DNA of 64,000 bases from Linanthus parryae (taxonomy: Eukaryota; Streptophyta; Magnoliopsida; Ericales; Polemoniaceae), in assembly GCA_023055425.1 (NCBI GenBank), contig JALGPY010000005.1:75309495-75373494 (forward strand). The letters run 5' to 3'. The notes below the pieces were generated by a model. The model did no database searches, was not told where the DNA came from, and worked only from the letters and a program-made list of their open reading frames with translations. The position numbers were made by a program, and so were the translations under genes. Shown here piece after piece: positions 1 to 12,322 of the stretch (positions within the stretch are counted from its first letter, which is position 1; each line of letters opens with the position of its first letter).

Positions 1-387
1 GTATTGATTTGTGGAAACTCGTAAATATTTTTATTTCAATAATAATTACTAAACATATAGTTTATAATTAATAGTTAACTTTTTATTTAAACAAAATCAC
101 ATTATTTAAATATATATATATAATAATTAATATGTTAAAATAATTATAAACGAATACGTATTTGCTATGATTAGAGAAGATTAAATTTAAATATAGTATA
201 AATAAAAATAAATTACCGGAATACCCTTACAGAAAATATGAAGTATTACATCCTTCCCTCCTTGGACTAAGCTTCGTCCTCGAAGCTTGAACTTGGTACT
301 AGGTCTTACAGGTCTCTATTTAGGTCACAATTATCAAAACGACAATTTGCAAGCAAATGAATGCAGGGACAAAACAGGGTCGTTACA
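1..387 (-). repeat. LTR copy 1 of the array, partial
   Basis: Right end of a long LTR; the rest lies left of the window. It ends in GTTACA at 387, next to the polypurine tract of the internal region. At about 246-290 it holds a diverged second copy of the LTR end plus polypurine-tract plus following sequence (ATTACATCCTTCCCTCC and GCTTCGTCCTCGAAGC), which matches the true junction at 382-425. Confidence 0.8.
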
Positions 388-1248
388 TCTTCCCCCACTT
401 AGGACTGAGCTTCGTCCTCGAAGCTCGAAGGGTTTCTATTAGTCTCTACGGGTTCTAATACGAAGTGAAATGTAGGGTAATCGTGGATAGGCAGCGTATT
501 CGTCTCCATGTTGCATGCTGCTTCCCCCTCTATCTGATTCATCGCAAGATCTATCCGCCTTACCTTTGGACATTGCACTGAGTTGCTTCCATCCATTTCG
601 GTTGGCACATTGCTTTTGGCGCCTTACCAGGATAGCCTATCAGACGAGCGTCTTATACTAAAGCCTATCGATTTGAAGGACAGGGGTATGCAAACAGGTA
701 GGGTATGAATCGATGCGCACAAAAAGGTTCTAATCGTGCAAGAGGACATTATATAAACATATACGCAATAGCAATTAATCATATAATAGACTCGTCCAAA
801 TTCACGAAATTTGAGAATAAACTTTTCACAAGTTACGAAGCATATAGCGAAGTGCGATCGAACACTCAGAAAACAGCACAAAGCGAGGTAAAAACCCTTA
901 AGTCGTGTAAGAAAGAACACACATAAGTGTAGGATATAGTATTCCAAAACCAAGGATGAGGGTGGGCGGGAAATACCACAGTTAGTCACTTGTCATTCGA
1001 ACATGTATAAGCACTAAGACTTGAAAACGAAATGAAAGTAAAGACAGGTAACACATATCAGTTAGGCATCCGAGAATAAACAAGAGACATAACCCAAATT
1101 CCCGGCTTATTCAGATTTTACTTTTCAGTTTGTCTTGCCCTACCGATTTCAACTTCAAGTTCAAAATTAGCTTTAATTACTTTCGAAAATCTTAGTTTTA
1201 AATGTTTTCTCCTACAGTCCTACTGGATGTCACTGCTCTGATACCAAC
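388..1248 (-). other. Internal region 1 of the long-LTR element
   Basis: Sequence between two LTRs, 861 bp. On the minus strand it starts with the PBS and ends in a polypurine tract (complement of TCTTCCCCCACTT, 388-400). The only frame that runs to the tract is 69 codons at 399-608 (minus), ending EDEAQS and a stop. It may be the fossil 3' end of a polyprotein, but it has no diagnostic motif. No conserved retroelement domain remains. Confidence 0.75.
1230..1246 (-). other. Primer binding site (tRNA-iMet) of array unit 1
   Basis: Minus-strand TGGTATCAGAGCAGTGA lies two bases from the LTR edge at 1249. TGGTATCAGAGC is the standard plant initiator-Met PBS. The same site recurs at 22564-22580. 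Confidence 0.85.
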
Positions 1249-2092
1249 TGTAACACCCCCGATTTCCAGAGGAGCCGGAAACCGGTTGGTGCCCTCCGTA
1301 CAGGGGATTTTACCCTTTCGTACAAGGAGTGGTAACCGAAAACAAGTGAAAGGAAACATCCAACTACTGATTCATTACGATAAAAGTTTACAACGTTCGT
1401 GACTGGTTCCAAACTGGACACCAAGTCTAACAAAATATTTTTCATCAAAAGTGAGCTCTACGGTTAATTTCTAAACTCTACTGTTTGCATGAGAGAACGT
1501 GTTCGTGATCCCAGCGCGTTACCCCAAGCAACCAATCATAATCCTGCGGGGAATTTAAAAGAAACAAGGACGCAGTTTTTCGAGTATTAGTAAAAACTGA
1601 GTGAATAAACACCTTAGCATGTAAAACAGAGTGGCTAATAAAGGTTACCGGGTTTACATTTGACATAGTTTAAACAGTAACAGAGTATAAGTATAAACAT
1701 CAGAGTAACGACTAGAATCATTTTCAGAAACATAAGTACAAGTACAAGTGACGATTATCTCCAAAAGTTGTTGTTTCAAAACTGATAGTTATTATGAGTA
1801 ACAAATTTGTTTATCGAGATATTCACACGTTTCCAAACGTGAAATGAAACAAGTCGTATTATTAAGCCGCAGTAACCAGGGGAGACCAGGGTAAATAGAA
1901 AAAGATGATACTGGCATGTAGGGGGTTATGATAACCCAACCTTTTTACCAAGCGTTAAAGACGATTCCAACCGTCCCGCTAGTCATCATACAAGCAGCTA
2001 CTAGACCTTAAGTGTCGACACCCCCTTAAGATTGTAAGTCAGAAGAGTAGTACTAGAATGCTGGACCCCAGCCTACGGCGAAAGGAGTCGGA

Positions 2093-2250
2093 GCACACGG
2101 AGTCCCCATTTTAGGGATCTTAGCCCAAGGAATCTAAACCCAGGAGGCACACGGAGTCCCCATTTTAGGGACCGAGCCCAAGGAATCTGAACCTGAGAGG
2201 CACACAGAGTCCCCGTTTTAGGGACCAGACCCAAGGAATCTAAACCTGAT
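2093..2250. repeat. Three tandem ~53-bp units inside the LTR
   Basis: GCACACGGAGTCCCCATTTT recurs at 2093, 2147 and 2200 (third copy slightly changed), each followed by AGGGA and CCCAAGGAATCT. The same triplicate is present at about 23427-23585 and 26547-26705, so it predates amplification of the array. Confidence 0.85.
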
Positions 2251-4201
2251 ATAAGTATCATAGCTGGTTCCGGTACATGCGATTCTTTCACTTCACGTTA
2301 TTAATGAATTCTGACGGTGTGACATTTGAACAATAAGTTTGTCGATTTGAAGACGAGTAGTAAGGTGACGATTTAAAAGCAAGTACGACAAGTTTAGAAA
2401 TTTCAAAATAAGGTGCGTCAATTATTTTCAAATAAAACAAGTATATCACATGAAAGGAATTGGCACACAAAACTAAGCATATATTTTGAGACAAGACATA
2501 AATCACGTTTTGACACGAAAGAAGATAAGCACACGAGACTAAGCATGAATACTCACATGTATATTTTGAGACATGAAATAAAATCACATTTTGCCACGAA
2601 GGGAGATAAGCACGCAAGGCTAAGCATGGATACTCACCGTGAGAGCCGAAGATACGCAAGTTTCACTACAGGTAGACAACGCCTGGTTCTACGAAGTCAG
2701 GCTCTACAAACAAACACAAATAGTCCTAATCACAAACAAGTTTGGTTTACAACGTATGATGATGCGCGTGTCCTATTTGAATGCAAGCGAAAGCTCTAAG
2801 TAATTATAGCCACCTAATTATATTACGAAAGCAAATTTCATATCGACTACCAAGTCACAAATCTCCAAAATAATTTTAGGAAATTATATAATAGATTTTA
2901 AGAATATAAAAATATTTAATATTCTAATTAAACAAATTTATGTTTTGATAAAATAATATCAAATTCACTTTATTGGAATCTCAATATTAAAGTAATAAAA
3001 ACGAGAGTTATATTTCATTTATCTTTTAAACAAAACAATAATTATTGAGTATTTAAACATATACAAGAATATATTTTATTAACTTATTTTTCAAGAACTA
3101 ATTATGTATATCTAGTGGTAAACAATTTCTAATCCATATAAACGTTTCTTTTGATTTATATTATAAAAATATTTATTTTTATTTATTTATTCTAATACAT
3201 AAATATTATCAGAATTTAAATAAATATTTTAAACTTAATAAACACAAAAAGAAAAGAAATACATGTATATATACAGTTTATAGGTAATGACAACAAGCAC
3301 CCCCAATTACAAAGTAATAACTTCAAACATGTGACACAATGCCCTCAACTTTTCAGATTGCACAAGAATACCCCCCTTTAACAAAATTATATTCACTTAT
3401 ACCATCTTCTCCAAAACACAACTTCAATTCAAGATTTCAAAATCGAATTTCGACGATCAATAGAGAAGGATGAGAAGATTTAGAGCATACCCATATGAAG
3501 AAAGAGTAGAATCGGCGAAGAAACGAGGCGGGTCGAGCTCGTTTCGACGGCAGCCGCTGCGGCGATCGAAGGGGCTGCTCCAGCTGTTGGGTTTTGACGT
3601 AGGTAACGCAGCGGAATAACAAAAATTAATCCTACTCAAAGCCCACCAAGGATCACAGGAAGAGACATCATAACATGATTAAGGTCGTAGAAGATGTGTA
3701 CCTTTTGATTTGTGAGATCACACGAAGAATGATGTCCTCGTCTCTACGGTTGATCCACGTCTAGAGGTGAGATCTAGATTCTTCCTTCAATCAAGTGCTA
3801 GCTTGAACCTTGGAGGAAGAGGGATGAAGATCAAAGCAACAAATCACCAAGGCACAAAGGAGGGGGCGGCCCTCTCTATGCCGTCGGGTAGAGGGGCGGA
3901 CGGGAGGGCTAGGGTTTCGGCCCTAGCTCTTTTGTCTTGCTCTCTCTTTTGCTCTCTCCCACTCTTTATGTGTTATGTCTAATAATAACTCATGTAGTGG
4001 GAAGGAAGCTAGAGCCTCCTTTATATACTCCAACAACTCCTTGTTGTTTCCATAAAAGAGTTTTCTTGTTCTAGTAGGACTAGAACTATTCCCTTCCTTG
4101 CAAATTAGTCCTACTAAGTTTGCAAGGTGTTGCACAATGATCCTTCTATTAATTAATCCATATTAATTAATCCCAAATCTAGCTCTACTCTATTTGACGT
4201 G

Positions 4202-6564
4202 TGTTAAGGATCGTAAATTGCATATTTTAGTAGGTTAGTGAACTCCTCTGAACTTACTTTTATGTGTTATTTGTGTGATTTATCCCTAATTCTAGACTTA
4301 TGCTTGTTTTCGTAGCTTTGGTTGTTTTATATCTTATTTTGTAGGCAAAGACGTGATGTAGAACGCAAGGGGCTAGTTGGGAAAGCTTGAAATGAGGAAT
4401 TGAGAGGCTTTGGAGGGGCTTAGAGAAGTGAAGAAGAGACTTGGAGGATCTAATTTGAAGAATAGTTGAAGACTTAAGGGCCTATTTGAGAAGACAAGGG
4501 AATATAGAGGCCAAAAATGAAGATTTAGAAGCCAAGAGGCCACATTACAAGGCCAAAGTTGCATCCAAGGGGTTGTTTGAGAAGAAACTAACGGAATGGG
4601 GTGCTATGTGGCATTTTCTAAAGTTAAAAAGGGTTGATATGCATGAGTTTTAACGGACTGGGGGTGGAGTTGCTATTTTCCAGAACCTTTTAAGAAGGGC
4701 TGGGGGCATTTTAAAGCCCCCAGCAAAATCAGGGGGGCCAAATTGCAATTCGGGCGAAACATTAAGACATTAGCTGGCGTTGTACACCTTCTCTCTCCCC
4801 GTCGTCGCACCAGAAGAACAAACACACATAGCCACCATGAAAGCTTCGTCGAAGCTTCTTCCAAGACCCACCCAAGCCTCGTTTCTTCACCAAATCAAGC
4901 GAGAACGGTCTTAATCTCCTCCCTAGCCTGATATATACCCAGCCCAAGCCTCAATTCGGCCCAAGACCAAGCCAACAAGAAACCCCCAATTCTCTAGGGT
5001 TCTTAAGAAGAGATGAAATCGACGATGGGGAAGTCCTTAGACGAATTGAAGGGTTTGGATGATATCTTGGGGGCTACGCAATCACTTCTAGCAGCCTATA
5101 TAAGATCAAGTTGAAGAAATCAGTGGGGGGGCTCACTACCAGACCCGTCGGCTCTGTTTTCGGGTCTCTGTTTCTCCTCTCTCTCTCTCTCTGATTTCGC
5201 CCTCTTCTGGGTTTGTTCTTGAGCTCTCTAAAGGCTAAGAACAGAGAAAGAGGAAGAGAGGGAGAGAGGAGGTAGTTTCAGTTGGATTTCAGTCCGAGTT
5301 TGGACGATTGTCGATGCTATGTTTTTGGCTACTGTTCTGGGTTTGCTAGCTGCGATATAGGGTGTCTGCTGCTGCTGTTGTTAGTGATTCTACTGCTCTT
5401 CGATTGTAGCAGCAGCAGCTGAAGCTAGTTTAGCTCTTAGTTGGTAGCTTAACTTTGTGTTTGTGCTCTGTTTGCTTGCTGCTACTGTTCTGTTCTTCGT
5501 TGGTAACTGCAGCAGCTGTAGAGACAGTAGCAGCAGCAGCAGCTTGATTTGTTGGGTGACTTGGTAGTTTAGTATTGTAGTTGGAAGTGATTATTGCTCG
5601 TTTTTGTAGTTTGAATCGAGTAGTAGTTGATGTATTGAGGTTGAATTGGTGATAACTTGTGTTGGATTCAAGTATGATGAATGGAATGATAATTTTCTTT
5701 ACTTATCTTGAATTTATACTCATGTTTAGCTAATTCACTTGCTTGGGTGATTTGGGACTATCTAGTGTCTAAATCTCTCTATTGATTTAGGTTGAACTTC
5801 AAGGATGAATGGGTTGAATTGGGTTCACTTGAGTGCTTAGTGCAATGTTTGGATTTCTCTTGTTGAAGTATTTGATGCATTGAATAGGTAGATGTGCGAA
5901 TACTTTTGACGTGTTTGATTTGAAGTTGCATTTGAGTGAGAGGAACTCATCAATCCTAACTTTGAGAAATCGAGTTCTAGTTAGGTGATTTGAGTGAGAA
6001 TTTACAAATCTCATTTGTTGCTTGATCTTTCATGTGGAAACATGTATGTGTGTTTTGCATATGGTTGATGCTTGAAACACTTGAAATTTGGAGAATCTCA
6101 TTGGAATAGCCTCTTTAGTGCTTGAATAGCGTGTTGGATTTACACACTTCTCTTGTCGCGAGTTGGATTGTATGAGCAATCACTTCTTGAGATACTTGTC
6201 TTGTGGATTGACACATGCGAATTGAGAATCGGGCTTGAATCTAATAGGAGGATTGGTCACTAGAGAAACCGATGATCCCTAGCCCCTCATTACTTGATAT
6301 TTCGCTTATTTTCTTGAATTGTCGCTTTAGTAGTCTTTTACTCTAAATCGTACTCTAAACTTGCTCCATCCCATTTTGTGGTGGATTCGATAGCTTGGCA
6401 AGCTCTAAAGCCATTGAGAGAAGTTGCTTTTATCGTTTAGTTAGTCGTTTTCTAGTTTTGCAAGTCATTGTCTAAACCTCCTCTCCTTGTGGAAATCGAC
6501 CCCGTTCTTACTCGAGGACTACATAGAACGATATTCCTATACTTGGGAATTATCGACATCAACA
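4202..6564 (+). repeat. 5' LTR of the inner tRNA-Asp element
   Basis: Starts TGTTAAGGATCG, ends CATCAACA. It contains a CT/GA-rich stretch (about 5165-5275) and CTG/CAG-rich runs (about 5365-5545). It differs from the 3' LTR at about 24 bases plus several indels, by eye. Confidence 0.92.
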
Positions 6565-6570
6565 AGTTTT

Positions 6571-6587
6571 TGGCGCCGTTGCCGGGG
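6571..6587 (+). other. Primer binding site, tRNA-Asp
   Basis: TGGCGCCGTTGCCGGGG is the complement of the plant tRNA-Asp 3' end including CCA. It follows the LTR after the 6-base spacer AGTTTT. Confidence 0.9.
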
Positions 6588-6610
6588 AGAGGCTAGGATT
6601 TAGATTTTAT

Positions 6611-8254
6611 TTGCTTTACTTTCTTAGTATTTTTCTTGACATTTTCTCTAGTTGCTTGTGGTTAGTTAAGCTTGTGAGATTCAAGAGGGCTTGTGAAATT
6701 CATCAAGTACCTCTCATCTACTTGCTTGAAAATAAAATGTCTCGTGAACATTTTGGACTTGGTGAGAGGCCTAACGTCCATTCACATCCTTACTACTATG
6801 CATTTACTAGACATGAAAATCATTCTAAGGAATCAATGCGTTCCAAACGTGAGCGTGCTTACAATAATGGTGATTATTTTCCTAAGAATGATTATTCTTG
6901 GCATGATAGTAGGACACTAGATTACACATCTCATGCTTCTTGTGCACAATCACCTCCCTCAAACACTTACATGTTTTTGAACTCTCATGATTCTTGCACT
7001 TATCAATATAATGATAAGATGTGTGAATCAAGAGAAGTTAATCATTTTGAGAGGGAATCACTTGTGGATGATGAGCTAAATATGCCTATAAGTGATTCTC
7101 TAGAGGAGACATTTCAAAAATATCTCCAAGGCACAAAAGAACTAAGAGATTCAATAAGAGAACTAAGAGAATCACAAAGTAAACTTGAAGGCTCATTTAG
7201 AGAAGTAGAAGGATCGTTTTGTCACTCGATTGATAGAGTGGAATCCTCATATTCACAATCGCATGATAATGAGTCTCTTGCATATAGTACTTACTCTTCA
7301 CAAAACTCGCCATCATATGAGTCTCAAGTTCTTATTCACACACATCACGAGCTTGCTCAAGATCAAAATTTAGATGATGTGTTTGATGATGGAGTTGTTG
7401 CCACTAGGATAGGTGATTGTATTCATTTCTCATTTGCACAATCTAAAGAAGCATGTGATAGTGATATTGGTAGTGAGATTGATATTTTTGATGATGACTC
7501 TTCAACCCATAACATGAGTGAAGCCATTTTGGATGACTCACATAGTGACACTTGTGAGGAGGAGTCGCAAAATGAAAATCACTCATGTGATGAGTTAGGG
7601 GTCAAATTTGATGCTACCACTAGTGAAGGGAATGTCGACTTGTCTTGTGCTCAAGAAGAGCCTAGTACTTACCGGAGTTCCTATGATCTTGATTGTGACG
7701 AAATTGAAGTTTTATTGGGAGGTACTCCGGTTAGTATTGATATGTCCAATGAAGATCCGGGGAGCTATGCTCGTATTTGTGACGAAATTGAATTTTACTT
7801 GAATGCTCCCTCGGATTCTATCATTATGGAAGATGTGCCTAAGGGTTTGGATGAGGCTTCAAGTTCTCAAATTATTTTAACTCCCACTTGTGAAGCCCCA
7901 TCCCCAAATCCATATGACTTATTTAAAAGTGATGAGATTGAGGATTCACAAGTTGCCGCCGTCTCTCAAGTTTTGATTTCAAGTAAAAATTTGGCGACTT
8001 ATGAAGACCCATTCTATGATTCAATTAGTTTGAGGATTTCAAGCCCTTTTCTTAAGATGATAAATGACATAAACACTTGCTCTAGATTAATTGTTAGATT
8101 TTGCTTGCATCTCTTATTCATCTTTTGTGTCTTGCCCATACTTCTCCTATCTATTCTAATTGATGAATCCATCTTTTTGAAGGAGAAGTACTTTTCTAAG
8201 AATGAAGTAGGGGCATGGAATGGAAAGAAATTTCCAAGATTGGGGGTGGGATAG
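6611..8254 (+). CDS. Unknown 547-aa acidic, Ser-rich ORF of a non-autonomous retroelement
   Basis: An uninterrupted frame begins 24 bases after the PBS. I do not recognise the family. The N-terminus (residues 1-22) is hydrophobic if the first ATG is used; a second candidate start, MSREH at 6737 (residue 43), would remove it. Residues about 163-203 look coiled-coil (charged, with KELRDSIRELRESQSKLEG). Residues 285-345 are rich in Asp, Glu and Ser. CDEIE occurs at about 362 and 390 and DEIE again at 441, which suggests an internal repeat. Residues about 493-517 form a strong hydrophobic segment (LLFIFCVLPILLLSILI) followed by a basic tail. No zinc knuckle, protease DTG, RT YVDD or integrase motif is present. 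A gag-like or envelope-like membrane protein is possible but unproven. Confidence 0.7.
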   Translation: MLYFLSIFLDIFSSCLWLVKLVRFKRACEIHQVPLIYLLENKMSREHFGLGERPNVHSHPYYYAFTRHENHSKESMRSKRERAYNNGDYFPKNDYSWHDSRTLDYTSHASCAQSPPSNTYMFLNSHDSCTYQYNDKMCESREVNHFERESLVDDELNMPISDSLEETFQKYLQGTKELRDSIRELRESQSKLEGSFREVEGSFCHSIDRVESSYSQSHDNESLAYSTYSSQNSPSYESQVLIHTHHELAQDQNLDDVFDDGVVATRIGDCIHFSFAQSKEACDSDIGSEIDIFDDDSSTHNMSEAILDDSHSDTCEEESQNENHSCDELGVKFDATTSEGNVDLSCAQEEPSTYRSSYDLDCDEIEVLLGGTPVSIDMSNEDPGSYARICDEIEFYLNAPSDSIIMEDVPKGLDEASSSQIILTPTCEAPSPNPYDLFKSDEIEDSQVAAVSQVLISSKNLATYEDPFYDSISLRISSPFLKMINDINTCSRLIVRFCLHLLFIFCVLPILLLSILIDESIFLKEKYFSKNEVGAWNGKKFPRLGVG

Positions 8255-9957
8255 CATCATTTTCTTTGTTCCACCTCCCTAGTTGTACATAAATAAATTA
8301 GTTTATCTCTATTTCTTGCATTTTCTTTTCTTTTACCATTTTGTAGGTTGCTCTTGGAGGAGGATTTGTGCTTGGTGGCCAAGAAAGTTAAAATGAGGTC
8401 TATCTATCCCTTATCTCTTATATGAACTTGTATGCTCTTCCATTGTTCTCACACATTGAGGACAATGTGACATTTTAGTTGGGGGGTGGGAAGTAGATTT
8501 TCTTTCTTGCTTAAATGGTTGCTAGCATGATTTTTCTTCATTGGTAATTTACATGAAAAATACAAAAAAATGAAAAAAATTGAAAAAATCATAAAAATTA
8601 AAAAAAAAAATTGAAAATTTTGAAAAAATGTGTGAACCTTTCATGAGAAGCATCACTCTTTCCCCGTGTCAAACCATAGGTTTTTATTTTCATTTCTTTG
8701 GTAGTTTTATTTATTTTCACCTTTCATCTTGAGTCTAGATTTTATAGCTTTATTGAGTCTTAGGAAGTTATAGTTGAGTCACTTATTTTGAAAAAAAATG
8801 AAAAAAATGAAAAATGAAAAAAAAAGGGAAAAAAATGAGAAAAAGTGAAAAGGGGGAATTTTAGGAAGCTAGATGTTTTCAAAAAAATGAAATTTCTTAG
8901 TCCATGTTATTTTTATTTTTATTTTAGAAATGAATTCTTTGCTTATACTCAATACATCTACACCAATATCCCACCTTCCGCGACATCATGCGTTCTCACA
9001 AAGCGACACACTAAATTTACGTTTCATGTTTAAGTCCTTCAAGCTAAGTTGATCACATAGACTTTGACGTCTTTTACTTTTGATAAAGGGTGCATTTTCT
9101 AAAGCTATTTGAACTTCACAAAAAGATTTTTCTCTATTCGTTTTTGCGGTGGAAACTTGTAGCCCATTGGAGTGGTGGTTACCAATGACACCCCATGCGA
9201 TGTCTAAGAAATAGAGGGGTGTCCGGGGATAATGTTACGTCACCACCTAGATAGCTCCCTTGGTTTAGCTTAAAAAGCCCACTCGCGTGTATATTCCTCT
9301 ATTTTGTTGTGGGTCTTGGAGATCCTTGGATTTGAGGTTAAAAATAAAATGTTAATGCTATAAATCTCAAAAAAAAAACATGATAAATCGCACCATCTAC
9401 CAAAAATCCACAAAAGGATCATACAAGCCCACAACCACATCTCCCCTTCTTAAAAAAATTTTTGTTCAAAGCTTTGGAAGTCCATCCTACATGGGTGCTT
9501 TTGAATAAGTATGAGAATGTCTAGTTTCTTGTGATCCTTATTTTTGAAGGCATACTTTCTCGCAAATTGGACTTAATTTAACAAGTTTTGTGGTTCGCAT
9601 GAGTCACCTTCTACCAAACACCGCCCACATTTGCATGAGTATATGCTTAGACGTCCTTAGGCTTCTTTCTCAATCTTCTTGGACTTTGAGATATTATTTG
9701 AGGAGACATTTATGCATTCTTCTTTTTCCCCACCAAAAAAATTAAAATTAGCTAGTAACTCTTAGTATTTTATTTTCTTTGAGTTCTCACTTAGGATAGA
9801 TAATGTGTGTGTGTGTTTGTAAATATTTGAGTCTAGTTTAGAATTGAGTCAAGCCTTGTCTAGTTGAGTGTGTGTCTCTCATGATTGGTTCTTCACTAGC
9901 TTACTACTTATATCGCTCTCTTTGCTCGAGGACGAGCAAAAGGCTAGTTGGGGGGTG
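8255..9957 (+). other. Non-coding 3' interior and polypurine tract of the inner element
   Basis: No credible ORF. It holds a palindrome CACATTG-AGGA-CAATGTG (8452-8469) followed by TTAGTTGGGGGGTGGG, which may be a second polypurine tract. Extreme A-rich tracts lie at 8557-8630 and 8785-8860. The palindrome GCTCGAGGACGAGC (about 9924-9937) precedes the terminal tract GCTAGTTGGGGGGTG that abuts the 3' LTR. Confidence 0.75.
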
Positions 9958-12322
9958 TGTTAAGGATCGTAAATTGCATATTTTAGTAGGTTAGTGAACT
10001 CCTCTGAACTTACTTTTATGTGTTATTTGTGTGATTTATCCCTAATTCTAGACTTATGCTTGTTTTCGTAGCTTTGGTTGTTTTTATCTTATTTTGTAGG
10101 CAAAGACGTGATGTAGAACGCAAGGGGCTAGTTGGGAAAGCTTGAAATGAGGAATTGAGAGGCTTTGGAGGGGCCAAGAGAAGTGAAGAAGAGACTTGGA
10201 GGATCTAATTTGAAGAATAGTTGAAGACTTAAGGGCCTATTTGAGAAGACAGGGGAATATAGAGGCCAAAAATGAAGATTTAGAAGCCAAGAGGCCACAT
10301 TACAAGGCCAAAGTTGCATCCAAGGGGTTGTTTGAGAAGAAACTAACGGAATGGGGTGCTATGTGGCATTTTCTAAAGTAAAAAAGGGTTGATATGCATG
10401 AGTTTTAACGGACTGGGGTGGAGTTGCTATTTTCCAGAATCGTTTAAGAAGGGCTGGGGGCATTTTAAAGCCCCCAGCAAAATCAGGGGGGCCAAATTGC
10501 AATTCGGACGAAACATTAAGACATTAGCTGGCGTTGTACACCTTCTCTCTCCCCGTCGTCGCACCAGAAGAACAAACACACAGAGCCACCATGAAAGCTT
10601 CGTCGAAGCTTCTTCCAAGACCCACCCAAGCCTCGTTTCTTCACCAAATCAAGCGAGAACGGTCTTAATCTCCTCCCTAGCCTGATATATACCCAGCCCA
10701 AGCCTCAATTCGCCCAATACCAAGCCAACAAGAAACCCCCAATTCTCTAGGGTTCTTAAGAAGAGATGAAATCGACGATGGGGAAGTCCTTAGACGAATT
10801 GAAGGGTTTAGATGATCTCTTGGGGGCTACGCAATCACTTCTAGCAGCCTATATAAGATCAAGTTGAAGAAATCAGTGGGGGGGGGGGGGGGCTCACTAC
10901 CAGACCCTTCAGCTCTGTTTTCGGGTCTCTGTTTCTCCTCTCTCTCTCTCTGATTTCGCCCTCTTCTGGGTTTGTTCTTGAGCTCTCTAAAGGCTAAGAA
11001 CATAGAAAGAGGAAGAGAGGGAGAGAGGAGGTAGTTTCAGTTGGATTTCAGTCCGATTTTGGACGATTGTCGATGCTCTGTTTTTGGCTACTGTTCTGGG
11101 TTTGCTAGCTGCGATATAGGGTGTCTGCTGCTGCTGTTGTTAGTGATTCTACTGCTCTTCGATTGTAGCAGCAGCAGCTGAAGCTAGTTTAGCTCTTAGT
11201 TGGTAGCTTAACTTTGTGTTTGTGCTCTGTTTGCTTGCTGCTACTGTTCTGTTCTTCGTTGGTAACTGCAGCAGCTGTAGAGACAGTAGCAGCAGCAGCA
11301 GCTTGATTTGTTGGGTGACTTGGTAGTTTAGTATTGTAGTTGGAAGTGATTATTGCTCGTTTTGGTAGTTTGAATCGAGTAGTAGTTGATGTATTGAGGT
11401 TGAATTGGTGATAACTTGTGTTGGATTCAAGTATGATGAATGGAATGATAAGTTTCTTTACTTATCTTGAATTTATACTCATGTTTAGCTAATTCACTTG
11501 CTTGGGTGATTTGGGACTATCTAGTGTCTAAATCTCTCTATTGATTTAGGTTGAACTTCAAGGATGAATGGGTTGAATTGGGTTCACTTGAGTGCTTAGT
11601 GCAATGTTTGGATTTCTCTTGTTGAAGTATTTGATGCATTGAATAGGTAGATGTGCGAATACTTTTGACGTGTTTGATTTGAAGTTGCATTTGAGTGACA
11701 GGAACTCATCAATCCTAACTTTGAGAAATCGAGTTCTAGTTAGGTGATTTGAGTGAGAATTTACAAATCTCATTTGTTGCTTGATCTTTCATGTGGAAAC
11801 ATCTATGTGTGTTTACATATGGTTGATGCTTGAAACACTTGAAATTTGGAGAATCTCATTGGAATAGCCTCTTTAGTGCTTGAATAGCGTGTTGGATTTA
11901 CACACTTCTCTTGTCGCGAGTTGGATTGTATGAGCAATCACTTCTTGAGATACTTGTCTTGTGGATTGACACATGCGAATTGAGAATCGGGCTTGAATCT
12001 AATAGGAGGATTGGTCACTAGAGAAACCGATGATCCCTAGCCCCTCATTACTTGATATTTCGCTTATTTTCTTGAATTGTCGCTTTAGTAGTCTTTTACT
12101 CTAAATCGTACTCTAAACTTGCTCCATCACATTTTGTGGTGGATTCGATAGCTTGGCAAGCTCTAAAGCCATTGAGAGAAGTTGCTTTTATCGTTTAGTT
12201 AGTCGTTTTCTAGTTTTGCAAGTCATTGTCTAAACCTCCTCTCCTTGTGGAAATCGACCCCGTTCTTACTCGGGGACTACTTAGAACGATATTCCTATAC
12301 TTGGGAATTATCGACATCAACA
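9958..12322 (+). repeat. 3' LTR of the inner tRNA-Asp element
   Basis: Direct repeat of 4202-6564. A G run is 15 bases here (10878-10892) and 7 in the 5' LTR, a slippage site. Confidence 0.92.

Larger units (their letters stand above)
4202..12322 (+). mobile_element. Non-autonomous tRNA-Asp-primed LTR element with one intact ORF
   Basis: The 8.1-kb element is bounded by TGTTAAGGATCG and GACATCAACA, with a perfect 5-bp target duplication ACGTG (4197-4201 and 12323-12327). LTRs are 2363 bp (4202-6564) and 2365 bp (9958-12322). The PBS matches tRNA-Asp, and a polypurine tract precedes the 3' LTR. The 3.4-kb interior has one long ORF and no protease, RT, RNase H or integrase, so the element depends on an autonomous partner. 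PBS, 6-base spacer and internal motifs are shared with the element at 29637-35548. A Tat/Athila-like Ty3/gypsy origin is likely but inferred. Confidence 0.92.

Noticed and set aside
2413..2799. 128-codon plus-strand frame repeated in the array copies (also 23747 and 26868), and the overlapping 123-codon minus frame
   Set aside because: Both strands are open over the same LTR stretch, composition is low complexity, and presence in young near-identical copies is no evidence of coding.
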